A stretch of 64,000 nucleotides of DNA from the NCBI RefSeq assembly GCF_027923545.1, contig NZ_BROH01000002.1, positions 1 through 64,000 of the forward strand, written 5' to 3'. This document shows positions 7,108 to 16,506 of the stretch, piece by piece. The stretch's first letter is position 1. Each line of letters begins with the position of its first letter. Position numbers and translations under genes: made by a program. This DNA is from Sinisalibacter aestuarii. Lineage in GTDB: Bacteria > Pseudomonadota > Alphaproteobacteria > Rhodobacterales > Rhodobacteraceae. Below the pieces are notes generated by a model. It did not search any database, was not told the origin of the DNA, and was given only the letters and a program-made list of their open reading frames with translations.

Positions 7108-8796
7108 TCACGAATGCTCTTCGGCGGCGGTTTCCGACAAGGCGCGATTGAAGGCTTTCAGCGCATCGACCTGATGCAGCGCGCCCCAGAGTTCCGGCGG
7201 CTCACCCTCGCCCGCAATCGTCACCACCGGGATAAAGCTCACCGGCTGCTGCTCGAAGATCGCCATCGCCGCGTCCAGCGTGGCATTGCCGTCGAGATAG
7301 ATGCCGTCCTCGATCAGCGGCCAGCAGCTTTCTTCCGATGCAGCCCCCTCCGTGCCCAGCCTGCGCATGGTGCTGGCGACCCGGACGGTGGAGAGCAGAT
7401 AGGCTTGCGGCCCGGCGGCCAGATGGATGCCGCGCCGTTCGAGCTGGGTGAGGAAGAAGCTGCGCTTCACCAGCCGTGAGGCGAGCGCCGAGGAAAGCGA
7501 GACCGATGCCATCACCGCGATCCCGGTCTGCCAGTCGCCGGTCAGCTCGAACACGATCATCGTGGTCGAGATCGGCGCGCCCAGCACCGCCGCCGCCACG
7601 GCCCCCATCCCGGCCAGCGCATAGAGCGTTTGCGAGCCCGACACATCGGGCAGGATCGCGGTGGCGACGATGCCGAAGGCCAGGCCGGTGAGCGCGCCGA
7701 TCATCAGCGAGGGCGAGAACACCCCACCGCCCATCCGCCCCGCCATGGTGATCGACACCGCCACCACCTTGAGCGCGGCGAAAACGATGGCCTCGCGCAA
7801 CAGAAGTTCGCCGGTGAGCGCGGCCGAGGTCGTCTCGTAGCCCACGCCGATGATATGCGGAAAGAAGATCGCCAGCATCCCCAGCAGCAGCCCCGCCACG
7901 GCCGGGCGCAGCACCCGGGGCAGACGGCTGCGGCGCTGCAGCTCGCTGGCGATATCCTCGGCAAAAAAGATCCCGCGCATCAGCGCCCCCGCCACCAGCC
8001 CGGATACGAGCCCGAGGATCAGAAAGGCGGGCAGCTCGACATAGAAGGCCACGCCTCCTGCCTCGGGCAGAGTAAATTCGGTGACATCGCCGAATTCCAG
8101 CCGGTTGATCACCGTGCCCGCAACCGCCGCGATGGCGATGGGAGCAAAAGCGCGCACCGCGAAATGGCGCAGCACCACTTCGAGGGCAAAGAGCGTGCCG
8201 GCAATGGGCGCGTTGAAGCTCGCCGAAACCGCCGCCGCCACGGCGCAGCCCATCAGATCGCGCGCGGTGATGCCGTTGGCATTGATCCGCGCCGACACCC
8301 AGGACGAGATCACCGCCGCAAGGTGCACCACCGGCCCTTCCCGCCCCGACGAGCCGCCGGTGGAAAGGGTAATGAGCGAGGCCAGCGCCGAGGCGAGCCC
8401 GGCCCGCTTCTCGACCCGGCCGTCATGCAGCGCCGCGCCCTCGATCACATCGGCCACCGCGCGCACCCGCCCGTCGGGGGTGAACCAGTTCAGCACCACG
8501 CCCACCACCAGCCCGCCGATCACCGGGATCAGCAAAAGCCAGTACCACGGCAGAGTGCGGGCATGCGAATGCAGGAGCGCCACGTTGTCGGTGTTGTAGA
8601 AGGTGGACTGCAGCGTCTCGATCCCGAGCCGGAAGCCGAGCGCGGCAAAGCCTGCGCCGATGCCGATCAGCAGCGCGATGAACCAGAACTGCACATGCCC
8701 CGGCCCCTTGTCGCGCAGCACATGCCAGGCCAGCACCGCCTCGTCGCGCACGCCGGTCAGCTGTTCCGTTAGGTAAAGTTTGAACCTTTTCTGCAT
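7108..8796 (-). CDS. ClC-family chloride channel/antiporter with CBS-like C-terminus
   Basis: 562 residues with an integral-membrane ClC core (about 40-440). GGSSGREGPVVH near residue 148 contains the gating glutamate of GREGP. GRMGGGVFSPSLMIG is the third pore motif, and GAPISTTMIVFELTGD is also family-typical. The soluble tail from about 460 (YLLSTVRVAST...DAAMAIFEQQPVSFIPVV) looks like a CBS module. Retention of the gating Glu allows either a channel or a Cl-/H+ exchanger; the sequence alone does not decide. The gene diverges from the FAD-oxidase gene. Confidence 0.93.
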   Translation of the reverse strand: MQKRFKLYLTEQLTGVRDEAVLAWHVLRDKGPGHVQFWFIALLIGIGAGFAALGFRLGIETLQSTFYNTDNVALLHSHARTLPWYWLLLIPVIGGLVVGVVLNWFTPDGRVRAVADVIEGAALHDGRVEKRAGLASALASLITLSTGGSSGREGPVVHLAAVISSWVSARINANGITARDLMGCAVAAAVSASFNAPIAGTLFALEVVLRHFAVRAFAPIAIAAVAGTVINRLEFGDVTEFTLPEAGGVAFYVELPAFLILGLVSGLVAGALMRGIFFAEDIASELQRRSRLPRVLRPAVAGLLLGMLAIFFPHIIGVGYETTSAALTGELLLREAIVFAALKVVAVSITMAGRMGGGVFSPSLMIGALTGLAFGIVATAILPDVSGSQTLYALAGMGAVAAAVLGAPISTTMIVFELTGDWQTGIAVMASVSLSSALASRLVKRSFFLTQLERRGIHLAAGPQAYLLSTVRVASTMRRLGTEGAASEESCWPLIEDGIYLDGNATLDAAMAIFEQQPVSFIPVVTIAGEGEPPELWGALHQVDALKAFNRALSETAAEEHS

Positions 8797-8874
8797 CGGC
8801 GCATGGGCCTCGGGCTTTGCATCGGCCGTGGGGCTGGCCTAGATTGACCCGGATTGCACGACGAAGAGGATGGG

Positions 8875-10248
8875 ATGACCATCGACACCGCAATTTCCGA
8901 GCTTTCGGCATTTCTAGGCGATCGGCTGAGCCGGTCCAAGTCCGATCTCGATGCCCACGGCGCGAGCGAAACCTGGTATGCGCCCGCGCCGCCCGATGCG
9001 GTCGCCTACCCCGAGAGCACCGAAGAGGTGGCGCGCATTCTCGCCATCTGCACCGCCCATGGCTGCCCGGTGGTGGCGTTCGGCGCCGGCACCTCGCTGG
9101 AGGGGCAGACCAGCGCCGTCGCCGGCGGGGTAACGCTGGATTTTGCCCGTATGAACAAGGTGCTGGCCATCCATCAGGGCGATATGGAAGCGGTGGTTCA
9201 ACCCGGCCTCACCCGCGAGGAGCTGAACCGCGAGCTGCGCGATACCGGGCTGTTCTTCTCGGTCGATCCCGGCGCCAATGCCTCGCTCGGCGGCATGGCC
9301 GCCACCCGTGCCTCGGGCACCACCGCCCTGCGCTACGGCACGATCCGCGAGAATATCCTGGCGCTTGAGGTCGTGCTCGCGGACGGGCGGGTGATCCGCA
9401 CCGGCAGCGGGGCGAAGAAAAGCGCGGCGGGGTATGACCTGACCGGGCTGTTCCTCGGCTCCGAAGGCACGCTGGGGATCATCACCGAGCTGACCGTCAA
9501 GCTGCGCGGCCAGCCTGAAGCGGTCTCGGCCGGGGTCTGCGCCTTCGGGGCGATGTCGGACGCGGTGGAAACGGTGGTGGCGGTGATCCAGATGGGCATT
9601 CCGATGGCGCGGATGGAATTCGTCGATGCCGACACGGTGCGCGCGGTAAATGCCTATTCCGGCACCGACCTGCCCGAGCAGCCGCATCTGTTCGTCGAAT
9701 TTCATGGCTCCGACGCCTCAGCGGCGGAAGACGCCGCGCGGTTCGGCGAACTGGCGGCGGAAGTCGGCGCGAGCGATGTGCGCACCGCCACCCGCACCGA
9801 AGACCGCACCGCGCTCTGGACCGCGCGCCACCATGCCTATTGGGCCTGCCTCGGGCTGAAACCGGGCGCGACGGCGGTGGTGACCGATGTCTGCGTGCCG
9901 ATCTCGCGGCTCGCCGAGGCGGTGGAGGAAACCCGCGCCGACATCGCCGCTTCGCATATCCCCGGCCCGATCCTCGGCCATGTGGGCGACGGGAATTTTC
10001 ACGCCATCCTGCTCGTCGAAGCGGGCAACGAGGCCGATCTCGCCGAGGCCAGGCGGCTGGCCTCGCGGATGGCCGAGCGGGCGCTGCGGATGGGCGGCAC
10101 CATCACCGGCGAACACGGCATCGGGCTTGGCAAGCTCGGCTATATGGAGGCCGAGCATGGCGAGGCCTGGGCGGTGATGGGCGAGATCAAGCGCACGCTC
10201 GATCCGGCGGGCATTCTCAACCCCGGCAAGCTGGTGCGGCAGAACTAG
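8875..10248 (+). CDS. FAD-linked oxidase, D-lactate dehydrogenase type
   Basis: 457 residues. The FAD-binding (PCMH/FAD_binding_4) domain occupies about 35-215 with PVVAFGAGTSLEGQT and YDLTGLFLGSEGTLGIITE. The C-terminal domain ends GEHGIGLGKLGYM...LDPAGILNPGKL, the FAD-oxidase_C hallmark of cytochrome-linked D-lactate dehydrogenases, GlcD and 2-hydroxyglutarate dehydrogenases. HVGDGNFH supplies metal or substrate histidines. The ATG at 8875 follows GAAGAGGATGGG; an in-frame ATG at 8854 is less well placed. D-lactate is likely given lldD nearby, but D-2-hydroxyglutarate or glycolate cannot be excluded. Confidence 0.88.
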   Translation: MTIDTAISELSAFLGDRLSRSKSDLDAHGASETWYAPAPPDAVAYPESTEEVARILAICTAHGCPVVAFGAGTSLEGQTSAVAGGVTLDFARMNKVLAIHQGDMEAVVQPGLTREELNRELRDTGLFFSVDPGANASLGGMAATRASGTTALRYGTIRENILALEVVLADGRVIRTGSGAKKSAAGYDLTGLFLGSEGTLGIITELTVKLRGQPEAVSAGVCAFGAMSDAVETVVAVIQMGIPMARMEFVDADTVRAVNAYSGTDLPEQPHLFVEFHGSDASAAEDAARFGELAAEVGASDVRTATRTEDRTALWTARHHAYWACLGLKPGATAVVTDVCVPISRLAEAVEETRADIAASHIPGPILGHVGDGNFHAILLVEAGNEADLAEARRLASRMAERALRMGGTITGEHGIGLGKLGYMEAEHGEAWAVMGEIKRTLDPAGILNPGKLVRQN

Positions 10249-10324
10249 CCGAGTTTCACTTTTCCCGCCTTTTTTCAGAGTTCCTCGCGCCTCTACACTT
10301 GTAGATTTCACTTTTCGAACATCT

Positions 10325-10405
10325 GCTTTTTCTTGGCGAAAATACTCCCGCCGGAGGCAGCCGCCGCGTGCGCGGCGGTAACCGGCCCGCGCGCGCGGGC
10401 CGCCT
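10325..10405 (-). terminator. 3' element of recN: GC hairpins plus Rhodobacterales-type box
   Basis: Directly after the recN stop (minus strand), a GGCCCGCGCGCGCGGGCC palindrome (10384-10401) is followed by a second GC hairpin and then by CTCCGGCGGGAGTATTTTCG and CCAAGAAAAAG. The box resembles the one after mrp (37784-37826). It sits between convergent genes. Confidence 0.55.
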
Positions 10406-12061
10406 CTAGCCGCGCAGCAGCGCTTCCGCCGCGGCGCGGGCTTCGTCGGTGATGTTCTCGCCCGAGATCATCCGCGCCAGCTCATCCACCCGCGCCGCCT
10501 CGCCAAGCGGCGTCACCCGTGTGAGGGTCGCGCCATCCACCACCGATTTCGCCACCTGCCAGTGATGCGCCCCGAGCGCCGCCACCTGCGGGCTATGGGT
10601 GACAACGAGCACCTGCCCGCCCTCATCGGCCAGCGTTTTCAGCCGCCGCCCCACCGCATCCGCCGTGGCCCCGCCGACCCCGCGGTCGATCTCGTCGAAG
10701 ATCATCGTCAGCCCATGGGCATCGCGGGTCAGGCAGACCTTGAGCGCCAGCAGAAAGCGGCTGAGCTCACCACCCGAAGCGATCTTGTTGAGCGGCCCCG
10801 AAGGCGCGCCGGGATTGGTGGCGACGGTGAAGGTCACCGCATCGCGCCCCGCAGGGCCCGGCTCGGCCTCCGCCAGCTCGGTGGTGAACACCGCGCGTTC
10901 CATCTTGAGCGGCGCAAGCTCGGTGCCCATCGCCGCGTCGAGCGCCGCGGCCGAGGTGATGCGCACGGCCGACAGCGCCGCCGCCGCCGCGTCATAGGCG
11001 CCGGCCGCCGCAGCCCGCGCCCTGGCGAGCGCGGCCAGATCGTCGGCCCCGGCATCGAGCGCCGCCAGTTTCGCGGCGATATCCTCGGCAAACCCGCCCA
11101 GATCGTCCGGCGCCACGCCATGCTTGCGCGCCGCCGCACGGATCGCGAACAGCCGTTCTTCCACCCGTTCCAGCTCGCCGGGGTCGAAGGCCAGCGCCTC
11201 CAGCGCCGTCTCCACCCCCTGCGCCGCCTCGCCCAGCTCGGCCAGCGCCCGGCCAAGCGCCTCGATCGGGGCTTCCAGCGCATCGCCGGCCTTGTCGGCC
11301 ACGCCGTCGAGCCAGCGCAGCGCATCGCCCATCCGGCCCTCGGCCCCCTCGCCCGGCCCCAGCGCCTGGGCGGCTTTCTGCACGTCCTCACCGATCCGCT
11401 GCCCGGCTTGCATCAGCCGGCGGCGCGCATCGAGCGCGGCATCCTCGCCCGGCTCCGGCGCCAGCTTCGCCAGTTCGTCGCCCGCATGGCGCAGAAAATC
11501 CTCTTCGGCCCGCGCTGCTTCCAGCCGCGCTTCGGCCTCGGCCAGCGCCGTCTCCGCCGCCCGGAGCGCGCTCCAGCTGGCCCGCACCGCCGCGAGCTCG
11601 GCCTCATGCCCGCCGAAGGTGTCAAGCAGATCGCGGTGAATACGCGGGTTCAGAAGCCCCCGGTCATCCTGCTGGCCATGCAGTTCCACCAGCGTATCGG
11701 ACAGCGCGCGCAGCAGCTCGCCCGAGGCGCGCCGGTCGTTGACCCAGGCGGTCTTGGCGCCGCCGGTCCGGTTCACCCGGCGCAGAATCAGCTCGTCCGC
11801 GTCGCCAAACCCGGCCTCGGCAAGCACCGCGCGGGCCGGATGATCGGCACCGAGGGCAAACACCGCCGTCACCTCACCCTCCTCGGCGCCCTGGCGCACA
11901 AGCTCGGCCCGCCCGCGCCAGCCCAGCACGAAGCCGAGCGAATCGAGCAGGATCGACTTGCCGGCCCCGGTCTCGCCGGTGAGCACGTTCAGGCCCGGCT
12001 GGAAACTGAGGTCCAGCCGGTCGATGATCAGCATGTCGCGAATGTCGAGGCTCAGCAGCAT
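10406..12061 (-). CDS. recN: DNA repair protein RecN
   Basis: 551 residues, an SMC-like ATPase. Walker A GETGAGKSILLDSL is at about 30, long coiled-coil arms span about 150-370, and the C-terminal part holds IASGGELSRFLLALK (signature), MIFDEIDRGVGGATADAVG (Walker B) and VTHSPQVAALG. RecN acts at DNA double-strand breaks. Placement after bamD at the end of the dcw cluster is usual in Rhodobacteraceae. It starts 12 bp after the bamD stop and is probably cotranscribed. Confidence 0.97.
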   Translation of the reverse strand: MLLSLDIRDMLIIDRLDLSFQPGLNVLTGETGAGKSILLDSLGFVLGWRGRAELVRQGAEEGEVTAVFALGADHPARAVLAEAGFGDADELILRRVNRTGGAKTAWVNDRRASGELLRALSDTLVELHGQQDDRGLLNPRIHRDLLDTFGGHEAELAAVRASWSALRAAETALAEAEARLEAARAEEDFLRHAGDELAKLAPEPGEDAALDARRRLMQAGQRIGEDVQKAAQALGPGEGAEGRMGDALRWLDGVADKAGDALEAPIEALGRALAELGEAAQGVETALEALAFDPGELERVEERLFAIRAAARKHGVAPDDLGGFAEDIAAKLAALDAGADDLAALARARAAAAGAYDAAAAALSAVRITSAAALDAAMGTELAPLKMERAVFTTELAEAEPGPAGRDAVTFTVATNPGAPSGPLNKIASGGELSRFLLALKVCLTRDAHGLTMIFDEIDRGVGGATADAVGRRLKTLADEGGQVLVVTHSPQVAALGAHHWQVAKSVVDGATLTRVTPLGEAARVDELARMISGENITDEARAAAEALLRG

Positions 12062-12073
12062 CGGGGGCCCGGC

Positions 12074-13000
12074 CTAGAGCCATTCCCCCTTGACGAGCTG
12101 CCGGTAGAGCGCCGAAAGCCAGTTGTCGCCCTTCGCCTCGGGTTTCAGCCCATGGGCGGTGAGCAGCGCGTAGCTGTCGTCATACCACTCGGTGGACTGG
12201 AAGTTGTGGCCAAGGATCGCCCCCGCCGCCTGCGCCTCGTCGGTCAGGCCGAGCGACAGATAGCTTTCCACCAGCCGGTGCAGCGCCTCGGGGGTGTGCG
12301 AGGTGGTCTGGAATTGCTCCACCACCACGCGGAACCGGTTGATCGCCGCGGCGTAGTGCTTCCGCTTGAGGTAGTAGCGGCCGATCTCCATCTCCTTGCC
12401 GCCGAGATGGTCGAAGGCGAGATCGAATTTCAGGATCGCCGAGCGGGCATATTCGGTGTCGGGATATTTCTCGATCACATCGCGCAGCGCCTGCAGCGCG
12501 CGGAAGGTCTGGCCCTGGTCGCGGCCGATATCGTCGATCTGGTCGTAATAGCTCAGCGCCAGCAGGAACTGGGCATAGGCGGCATCGTCGTCGCCCGGGT
12601 AGAAATCGAGGAAGCGCTGCGCGGCGGCGCGGGCTTCTTCGAATTCCTTGTCCTTGTGCAGCGTATAGGCCTGCATGATCAGGGCGCGCTTGGCCCAGTT
12701 CGAATAGGGATAGAGGCGCTCGACCTCGCCGAACCAGCGGGCGGCTTCCTCGTAATCGCCGTTCTCAAGGTCGTATTCGCCGCGCTTGTAGATCTCCTCG
12801 GCGGTGTATTCCTCGATCGGCTTCTTCTCCGCGGTGTTGGCCGCGAAGAGATTGGAAAACCAGCCGCCGCCGCCGCCGCCGCCACCCGTCGAACAAGCCG
12901 AGAGGCTGGTGGCCAGAACCAGCACGGCAACCGTGCTGACGAGCCGTTTTCGCCCGGTGTGACCGTTATGCTGTGCCCTGTCGCGCCGCATGTCGTGCAT
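12074..13000 (-). CDS. bamD: Outer membrane assembly lipoprotein BamD (ComL)
   Basis: 308 residues. A basic start is followed by a hydrophobic segment and the lipobox LSAC (cysteine near 36), so this is a lipoprotein. A glycine run (GGGGGGGGWF) follows. The rest is TPR-like: EEIYKRGEYDLENGDYEEAARWFGEVERLYP, then repeated A..Y..ALSYYDQ units. BamD is the essential partner of BamA in outer-membrane protein insertion. The ATG at 12991 is a possible alternative start. lpxC, often found between ftsZ and this gene, is missing. Confidence 0.95.
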   Translation of the reverse strand: MHDMRRDRAQHNGHTGRKRLVSTVAVLVLATSLSACSTGGGGGGGGWFSNLFAANTAEKKPIEEYTAEEIYKRGEYDLENGDYEEAARWFGEVERLYPYSNWAKRALIMQAYTLHKDKEFEEARAAAQRFLDFYPGDDDAAYAQFLLALSYYDQIDDIGRDQGQTFRALQALRDVIEKYPDTEYARSAILKFDLAFDHLGGKEMEIGRYYLKRKHYAAAINRFRVVVEQFQTTSHTPEALHRLVESYLSLGLTDEAQAAGAILGHNFQSTEWYDDSYALLTAHGLKPEAKGDNWLSALYRQLVKGEWL

Positions 13001-13177
13001 GGTCCGCGCCTACCCCATATCCGTTAATGCCCCCGGCACCTTCCGGTGCGGGATCGAGCTTTGCCCATCCCTAGCACATAAAACTGGCAGGCAAAATGGT
13101 TTCGGGGCGGATTTTGCGCCGGGTGGGCAGCCCGGCAACTGCTGTAAGATCATGGCATATCCATCTGACCTGAAACG

Positions 13178-13204
13178 AAAAAAGGGCCGGCATATAGCCG
13201 GCCC
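13178..13204 (-). terminator. Rho-independent terminator after ftsZ
   Basis: On the minus strand, GGGCCGGC, loop TATAT, GCCGGCCC is a perfect 8-bp stem followed by TTTTTT (13183-13178). It lies 22 bp past the ftsZ stop and should end most ftsZ transcripts before bamD, so bamD-recN probably has its own promoter in 13001-13177. Confidence 0.88.
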
Positions 13205-13226
13205 CTCGATGCGGTGTCAGATTTCG

Positions 13227-14843
13227 TCAGTTTGCCTGGCGGCGCAGGAAGGCCGGGATTTCCACCCGCTCCTGCTCCGGGTCGGGTTGCGGCTCTTCAT
13301 AGCCGCGCGCCTGCACCGGCGGCTGCTGGCGCGGCGCCGGTGCGGGCGCGGCTTCGGCATGGCCGGTCATCCGGTTGATCAGCGAATTGATCCCGAAGCG
13401 CGGCTTGTTGTCGCCGCCCGGCTGGGCGTGATGCGCCTCGGCGGTGTGCTCCTGGCCCTGCTGGCGGCCCACGGCGTTGCGCAGACGCGCCACGGCTTCC
13501 GGCGAGGGCGTGCCCGGCGCGGGCGCTTTCGGGGCAACGAAGGTGGCGACGGGCGCTTCGGCCGGAGCGCGCGGCGCGGGTTGCTGCACCGGGGCTTCCT
13601 GACGCGGCTGATAGGCCGGCGGCGGCAGGTCGCGCCCCGCCTCGTCGGCCGGGAAGATATCTTCCGCCTGCTCCTCGGCGGCGGCGGCGGTGGCGTCGAT
13701 CTCTTCATCGAAGAACGACGCCTGCGGGCCTTCGTCGTAATGATGCCCGGTTTCGATCGCAGCCGCGGCGGCGATGGCGGCGGGCGCCTCGGCCTCAAGC
13801 TTTTCTTCCACCTCATGCGGCGCGTGCAGCGGCTCGGCCATGCGGCGGCGCGGCACCGGGATATCCTGCAGCACCTCGGTCGCGTCGATCCCGGTCGCCA
13901 CGACGGACACGCGCATCATGCCTTCCATATCGGTGTCGAGGGTCGAGCCGACGATGATGTTGGCGTCCGGGTCCACTTCCTCGCGGATGCGGTTGGCGGC
14001 CTCGTCCAGTTCGAACAGGGTCAGGTCGTAACCGCCGGTGATGTTGATCAGCACGCCTTTTGCGCCTTTGAGCGAGATCTCGTCGAGCAGCGGGTTGGCG
14101 ATCGCCTTTTCGGCGGCCTGCACGGCGCGGTCTTCGCCCTCGCCCTCGCCGGTGCCCATCATCGCCTTGCCCATTTCGTCCATCACCGCGCGCACGTCGG
14201 CGAAGTCGAGGTTGATGAGGCCCGGGCGCACCATCAGATCGGTCACACCCTTCACGCCCTGATAGAGCACGTCATCGGCCATCGAGAAGGCTTCGGTGAA
14301 GGTGGTCTTTTCATTGGCGAGGCGGAACAGGTTCTGGTTGGGGATGATGATCAGCGTATCGACCATCTTTTGCAGGGCTTCCACGCCCTCCTCGGCCTGG
14401 CGCATCCGCTTGCCGCCCTCGAACTGGAACGGCTTGGTGACGACGCCCACGGTCAGCACGCCAAGCTCGCGCGCGGCCTGGGCGATGATCGGCGCGGCCC
14501 CGGTGCCGGTGCCGCCGCCCATGCCGGCGGTGATGAAGCACATATGCGCGCCGGCCAGGTGGTCGACGATCTGCTCAATGCTTTCCTCGGCCGCCGCCGC
14601 GCCCACGGTGGCGCGCGCCCCGGCGCCGAGCCCTTCGGTTACCTTGATGCCCATCTGGATGCGGCTGGCCGCCTTCGATTGCTGCAGCGCCTGCGCATCG
14701 GTGTTGGCCACGACGAAATCGACGCCATCCAGCGCCTTGTCGATCATGTTGTTGACCGCGTTGCCGCCGGCCCCACCGACGCCGAACACGGTGATGCGAG
14801 GTTTCAAATCGTCCTGACCGGGCATGGTGAGGTTCAATGTCAT
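13227..14843 (-). CDS. ftsZ: Cell division GTPase FtsZ
   Basis: 538 residues from [12 protein letters not shown]. The tubulin-like core has [14 protein letters not shown] and the G-box [19 protein letters not shown], then the T7 region [13 protein letters not shown]. After about residue 320 comes a long Ala/Pro-rich linker of roughly 190 residues and the conserved tail [13 protein letters not shown], which binds FtsA and other partners. FtsZ forms the division ring. The linker is long even by alphaproteobacterial standards. An in-frame ATG ten codons upstream lacks family support. A 316-bp gap separates it from ftsA. Confidence 0.97.
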   Translation of the reverse strand: MTLNLTMPGQDDLKPRITVFGVGGAGGNAVNNMIDKALDGVDFVVANTDAQALQQSKAASRIQMGIKVTEGLGAGARATVGAAAAEESIEQIVDHLAGAHMCFITAGMGGGTGTGAAPIIAQAARELGVLTVGVVTKPFQFEGGKRMRQAEEGVEALQKMVDTLIIIPNQNLFRLANEKTTFTEAFSMADDVLYQGVKGVTDLMVRPGLINLDFADVRAVMDEMGKAMMGTGEGEGEDRAVQAAEKAIANPLLDEISLKGAKGVLINITGGYDLTLFELDEAANRIREEVDPDANIIVGSTLDTDMEGMMRVSVVATGIDATEVLQDIPVPRRRMAEPLHAPHEVEEKLEAEAPAAIAAAAAIETGHHYDEGPQASFFDEEIDATAAAAEEQAEDIFPADEAGRDLPPPAYQPRQEAPVQQPAPRAPAEAPVATFVAPKAPAPGTPSPEAVARLRNAVGRQQGQEHTAEAHHAQPGGDNKPRFGINSLINRMTGHAEAAPAPAPRQQPPVQARGYEEPQPDPEQERVEIPAFLRRQAN

Positions 14844-15159
14844 GATCGTTCCGCCTGTCCTTTGATGCCGCACCCTGCGCTAGTGAATCGGGCGCGTCCG
14901 TTTATGGCACTGTTTTTACGTCTATACCTGTCCTGCCCCGCCACTCACGGGCGGGTTTGCAGCTAGGGCAAAGGTAGCGGCGTTTTGCCGAGACGTCACG
15001 CAAAAAACAAGGGAAACACCCCAAATATGGAGCATTTCCAACGCATTTCAGCGGTATTTTGCCGGGGACGCCAGATATTGGGGGTCGTTCGGGTGCGAGA
15101 CCGAGTCGGGCGCAGCCTGCCTGCCCCGGTCGCCTGGCCCGCCCGCCGCCAGCGGCGGA
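14844..15159. promoter_or_regulatory. ftsA-ftsZ intergenic region, likely ftsZ promoter
   Basis: This is the longest gap inside the conserved part of the cluster and has no coding frame. It is AT-richer than its surroundings around 14905-15060. On the minus strand a TATAGA box lies near 14920 and an inverted repeat CCCGCC/GGCGGG near 14940. A dedicated ftsZ promoter here is an inference from the gap and its composition. Confidence 0.4.
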
Positions 15160-16506
15160 CTACCAGTTGTCTTTAAACCATTTCATCGCCCAGCGCAGGC
15201 TGCGCGCGGGGTAGCTGTCGGTCGGAATGTCGAAATCCCACCACTCGTCCTGCGGATGGGCGGCGAAGAGGCACAGCCCCACGGCGCTTGCAAAGGCCGC
15301 GCCGGTGGCCGCCTGCGGCAGCCCCTGCACCCGCAGCGGGCGGCCGATGCGCACCTGCTGGCCGAGAATCTTTGGCGCCAGCCCATCCAGACCCGGAATC
15401 TGGCTCGCCCCGCCGGTGAGCACAATCTGTTGGCTCGGAAGATGCGAGAATCCGGCGGCATCCAGCCGGTCGCGCACCTCTTCGAGGATTTCCTCGACCC
15501 GCGGGCGCATGATCCCGATCAGCTCCGACCGGCTCACCGTGCGCCGGTCCTTCTCCCAGTCGCCGCTCTCGCCGCCGATCTCGATCTGCTCGCGGTCGTC
15601 CATGCCGGTGGCGTAAACGCCGCCATAGAAGGTCTTGATCCGCTCCGCCGTCGCCCAGGGCACCTGCAGGCCCTTGGAAATGTCGGAGGTGACGTGATCG
15701 CCGCCGAGACGCACCGAATCGGCAAAAATCATGTGTTTTTTCATGAAGATGGAAATGCCGGTCGAGCCGCCGCCCATGTCGATGCAGGCCGCGCCCAGCT
15801 CCTGCTCGTCCTCGACCAGCGATGAAATCCCGGCCGCATAGGCCGAACTGGCCATGCCCGCCACTTCGAGATCGCAGCGCTTGATGCAATAGAGCGCGTT
15901 GCGCACCACGTTCGAATCGACCGTCAGCACATGCATATCCACCGAGAGCCGGTTGCCGATCTGACCGCGCGGGTCGGCCATGCCGGTGCGGTGGTCGAGC
16001 GCGAAATTGATCGGCTGGGCGTGAAGCACCTCGCGCCCTTCCCCGATCGGCGGCAATTCGCACGAGGCGAGCACGCGGGCGATATCGTCTTCGCGCACCG
16101 CGTCGCCGTGCAGCTCGACCGTGCCGGCAAGCCCGTAACTGCGCGGATTGGCGCCGGAAAAGGTGGCGATCACATGGTCGACGCGCGTATTCGCCATCTT
16201 CTGCGCGGCCTGAACGGCGGTGCGGATCGCGCGTTCCGTCTCCTGCATCGCGTCGATCTCGCCGAATTTCACGCCGCGCGAACGGGTGGTGGCGGCACCG
16301 ATCACGCGGAAGGCCGATTGCCCCGCCAGCGAGCCGACGCCCTCGCCGCCCTGAAACTGCTCCGGCCCGTCGAACCGCAGCACAAGGCAGCCGATCTTCG
16401 AGGTGCCGATATCGAGGATGGCGATCACCCCCCGCTGCATGGCGGCGGACCGCATGGCGCGCATGGCACGTTGCTGTTGATAAAGCTCGGTCATCGGCGG
16501 GCTCAC
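15160..16506 (-). CDS. ftsA: Cell division protein FtsA
   Basis: 448 residues, actin-fold. The phosphate-1 motif is ILDIGTSKIGCLVLRF, phosphate-2 is CIDMGGGSTGISIF, and the adenosine motif is IVLTGGASQIPGL. The C-terminus RSLRWAMKWFKDNW is the amphipathic helix that anchors FtsZ to the membrane. The start codon overlaps the ftsQ stop (ATGA), indicating translational coupling. Confidence 0.97.
   Translation of the reverse strand: MSPPMTELYQQQRAMRAMRSAAMQRGVIAILDIGTSKIGCLVLRFDGPEQFQGGEGVGSLAGQSAFRVIGAATTRSRGVKFGEIDAMQETERAIRTAVQAAQKMANTRVDHVIATFSGANPRSYGLAGTVELHGDAVREDDIARVLASCELPPIGEGREVLHAQPINFALDHRTGMADPRGQIGNRLSVDMHVLTVDSNVVRNALYCIKRCDLEVAGMASSAYAAGISSLVEDEQELGAACIDMGGGSTGISIFMKKHMIFADSVRLGGDHVTSDISKGLQVPWATAERIKTFYGGVYATGMDDREQIEIGGESGDWEKDRRTVSRSELIGIMRPRVEEILEEVRDRLDAAGFSHLPSQQIVLTGGASQIPGLDGLAPKILGQQVRIGRPLRVQGLPQAATGAAFASAVGLCLFAAHPQDEWWDFDIPTDSYPARSLRWAMKWFKDNW

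Noticed and set aside
10260-10320. CTACACTTGTAG hairpin after the FAD oxidase as its terminator
   Set aside because: Only a 4-bp stem with a short T-run; too weak to call.
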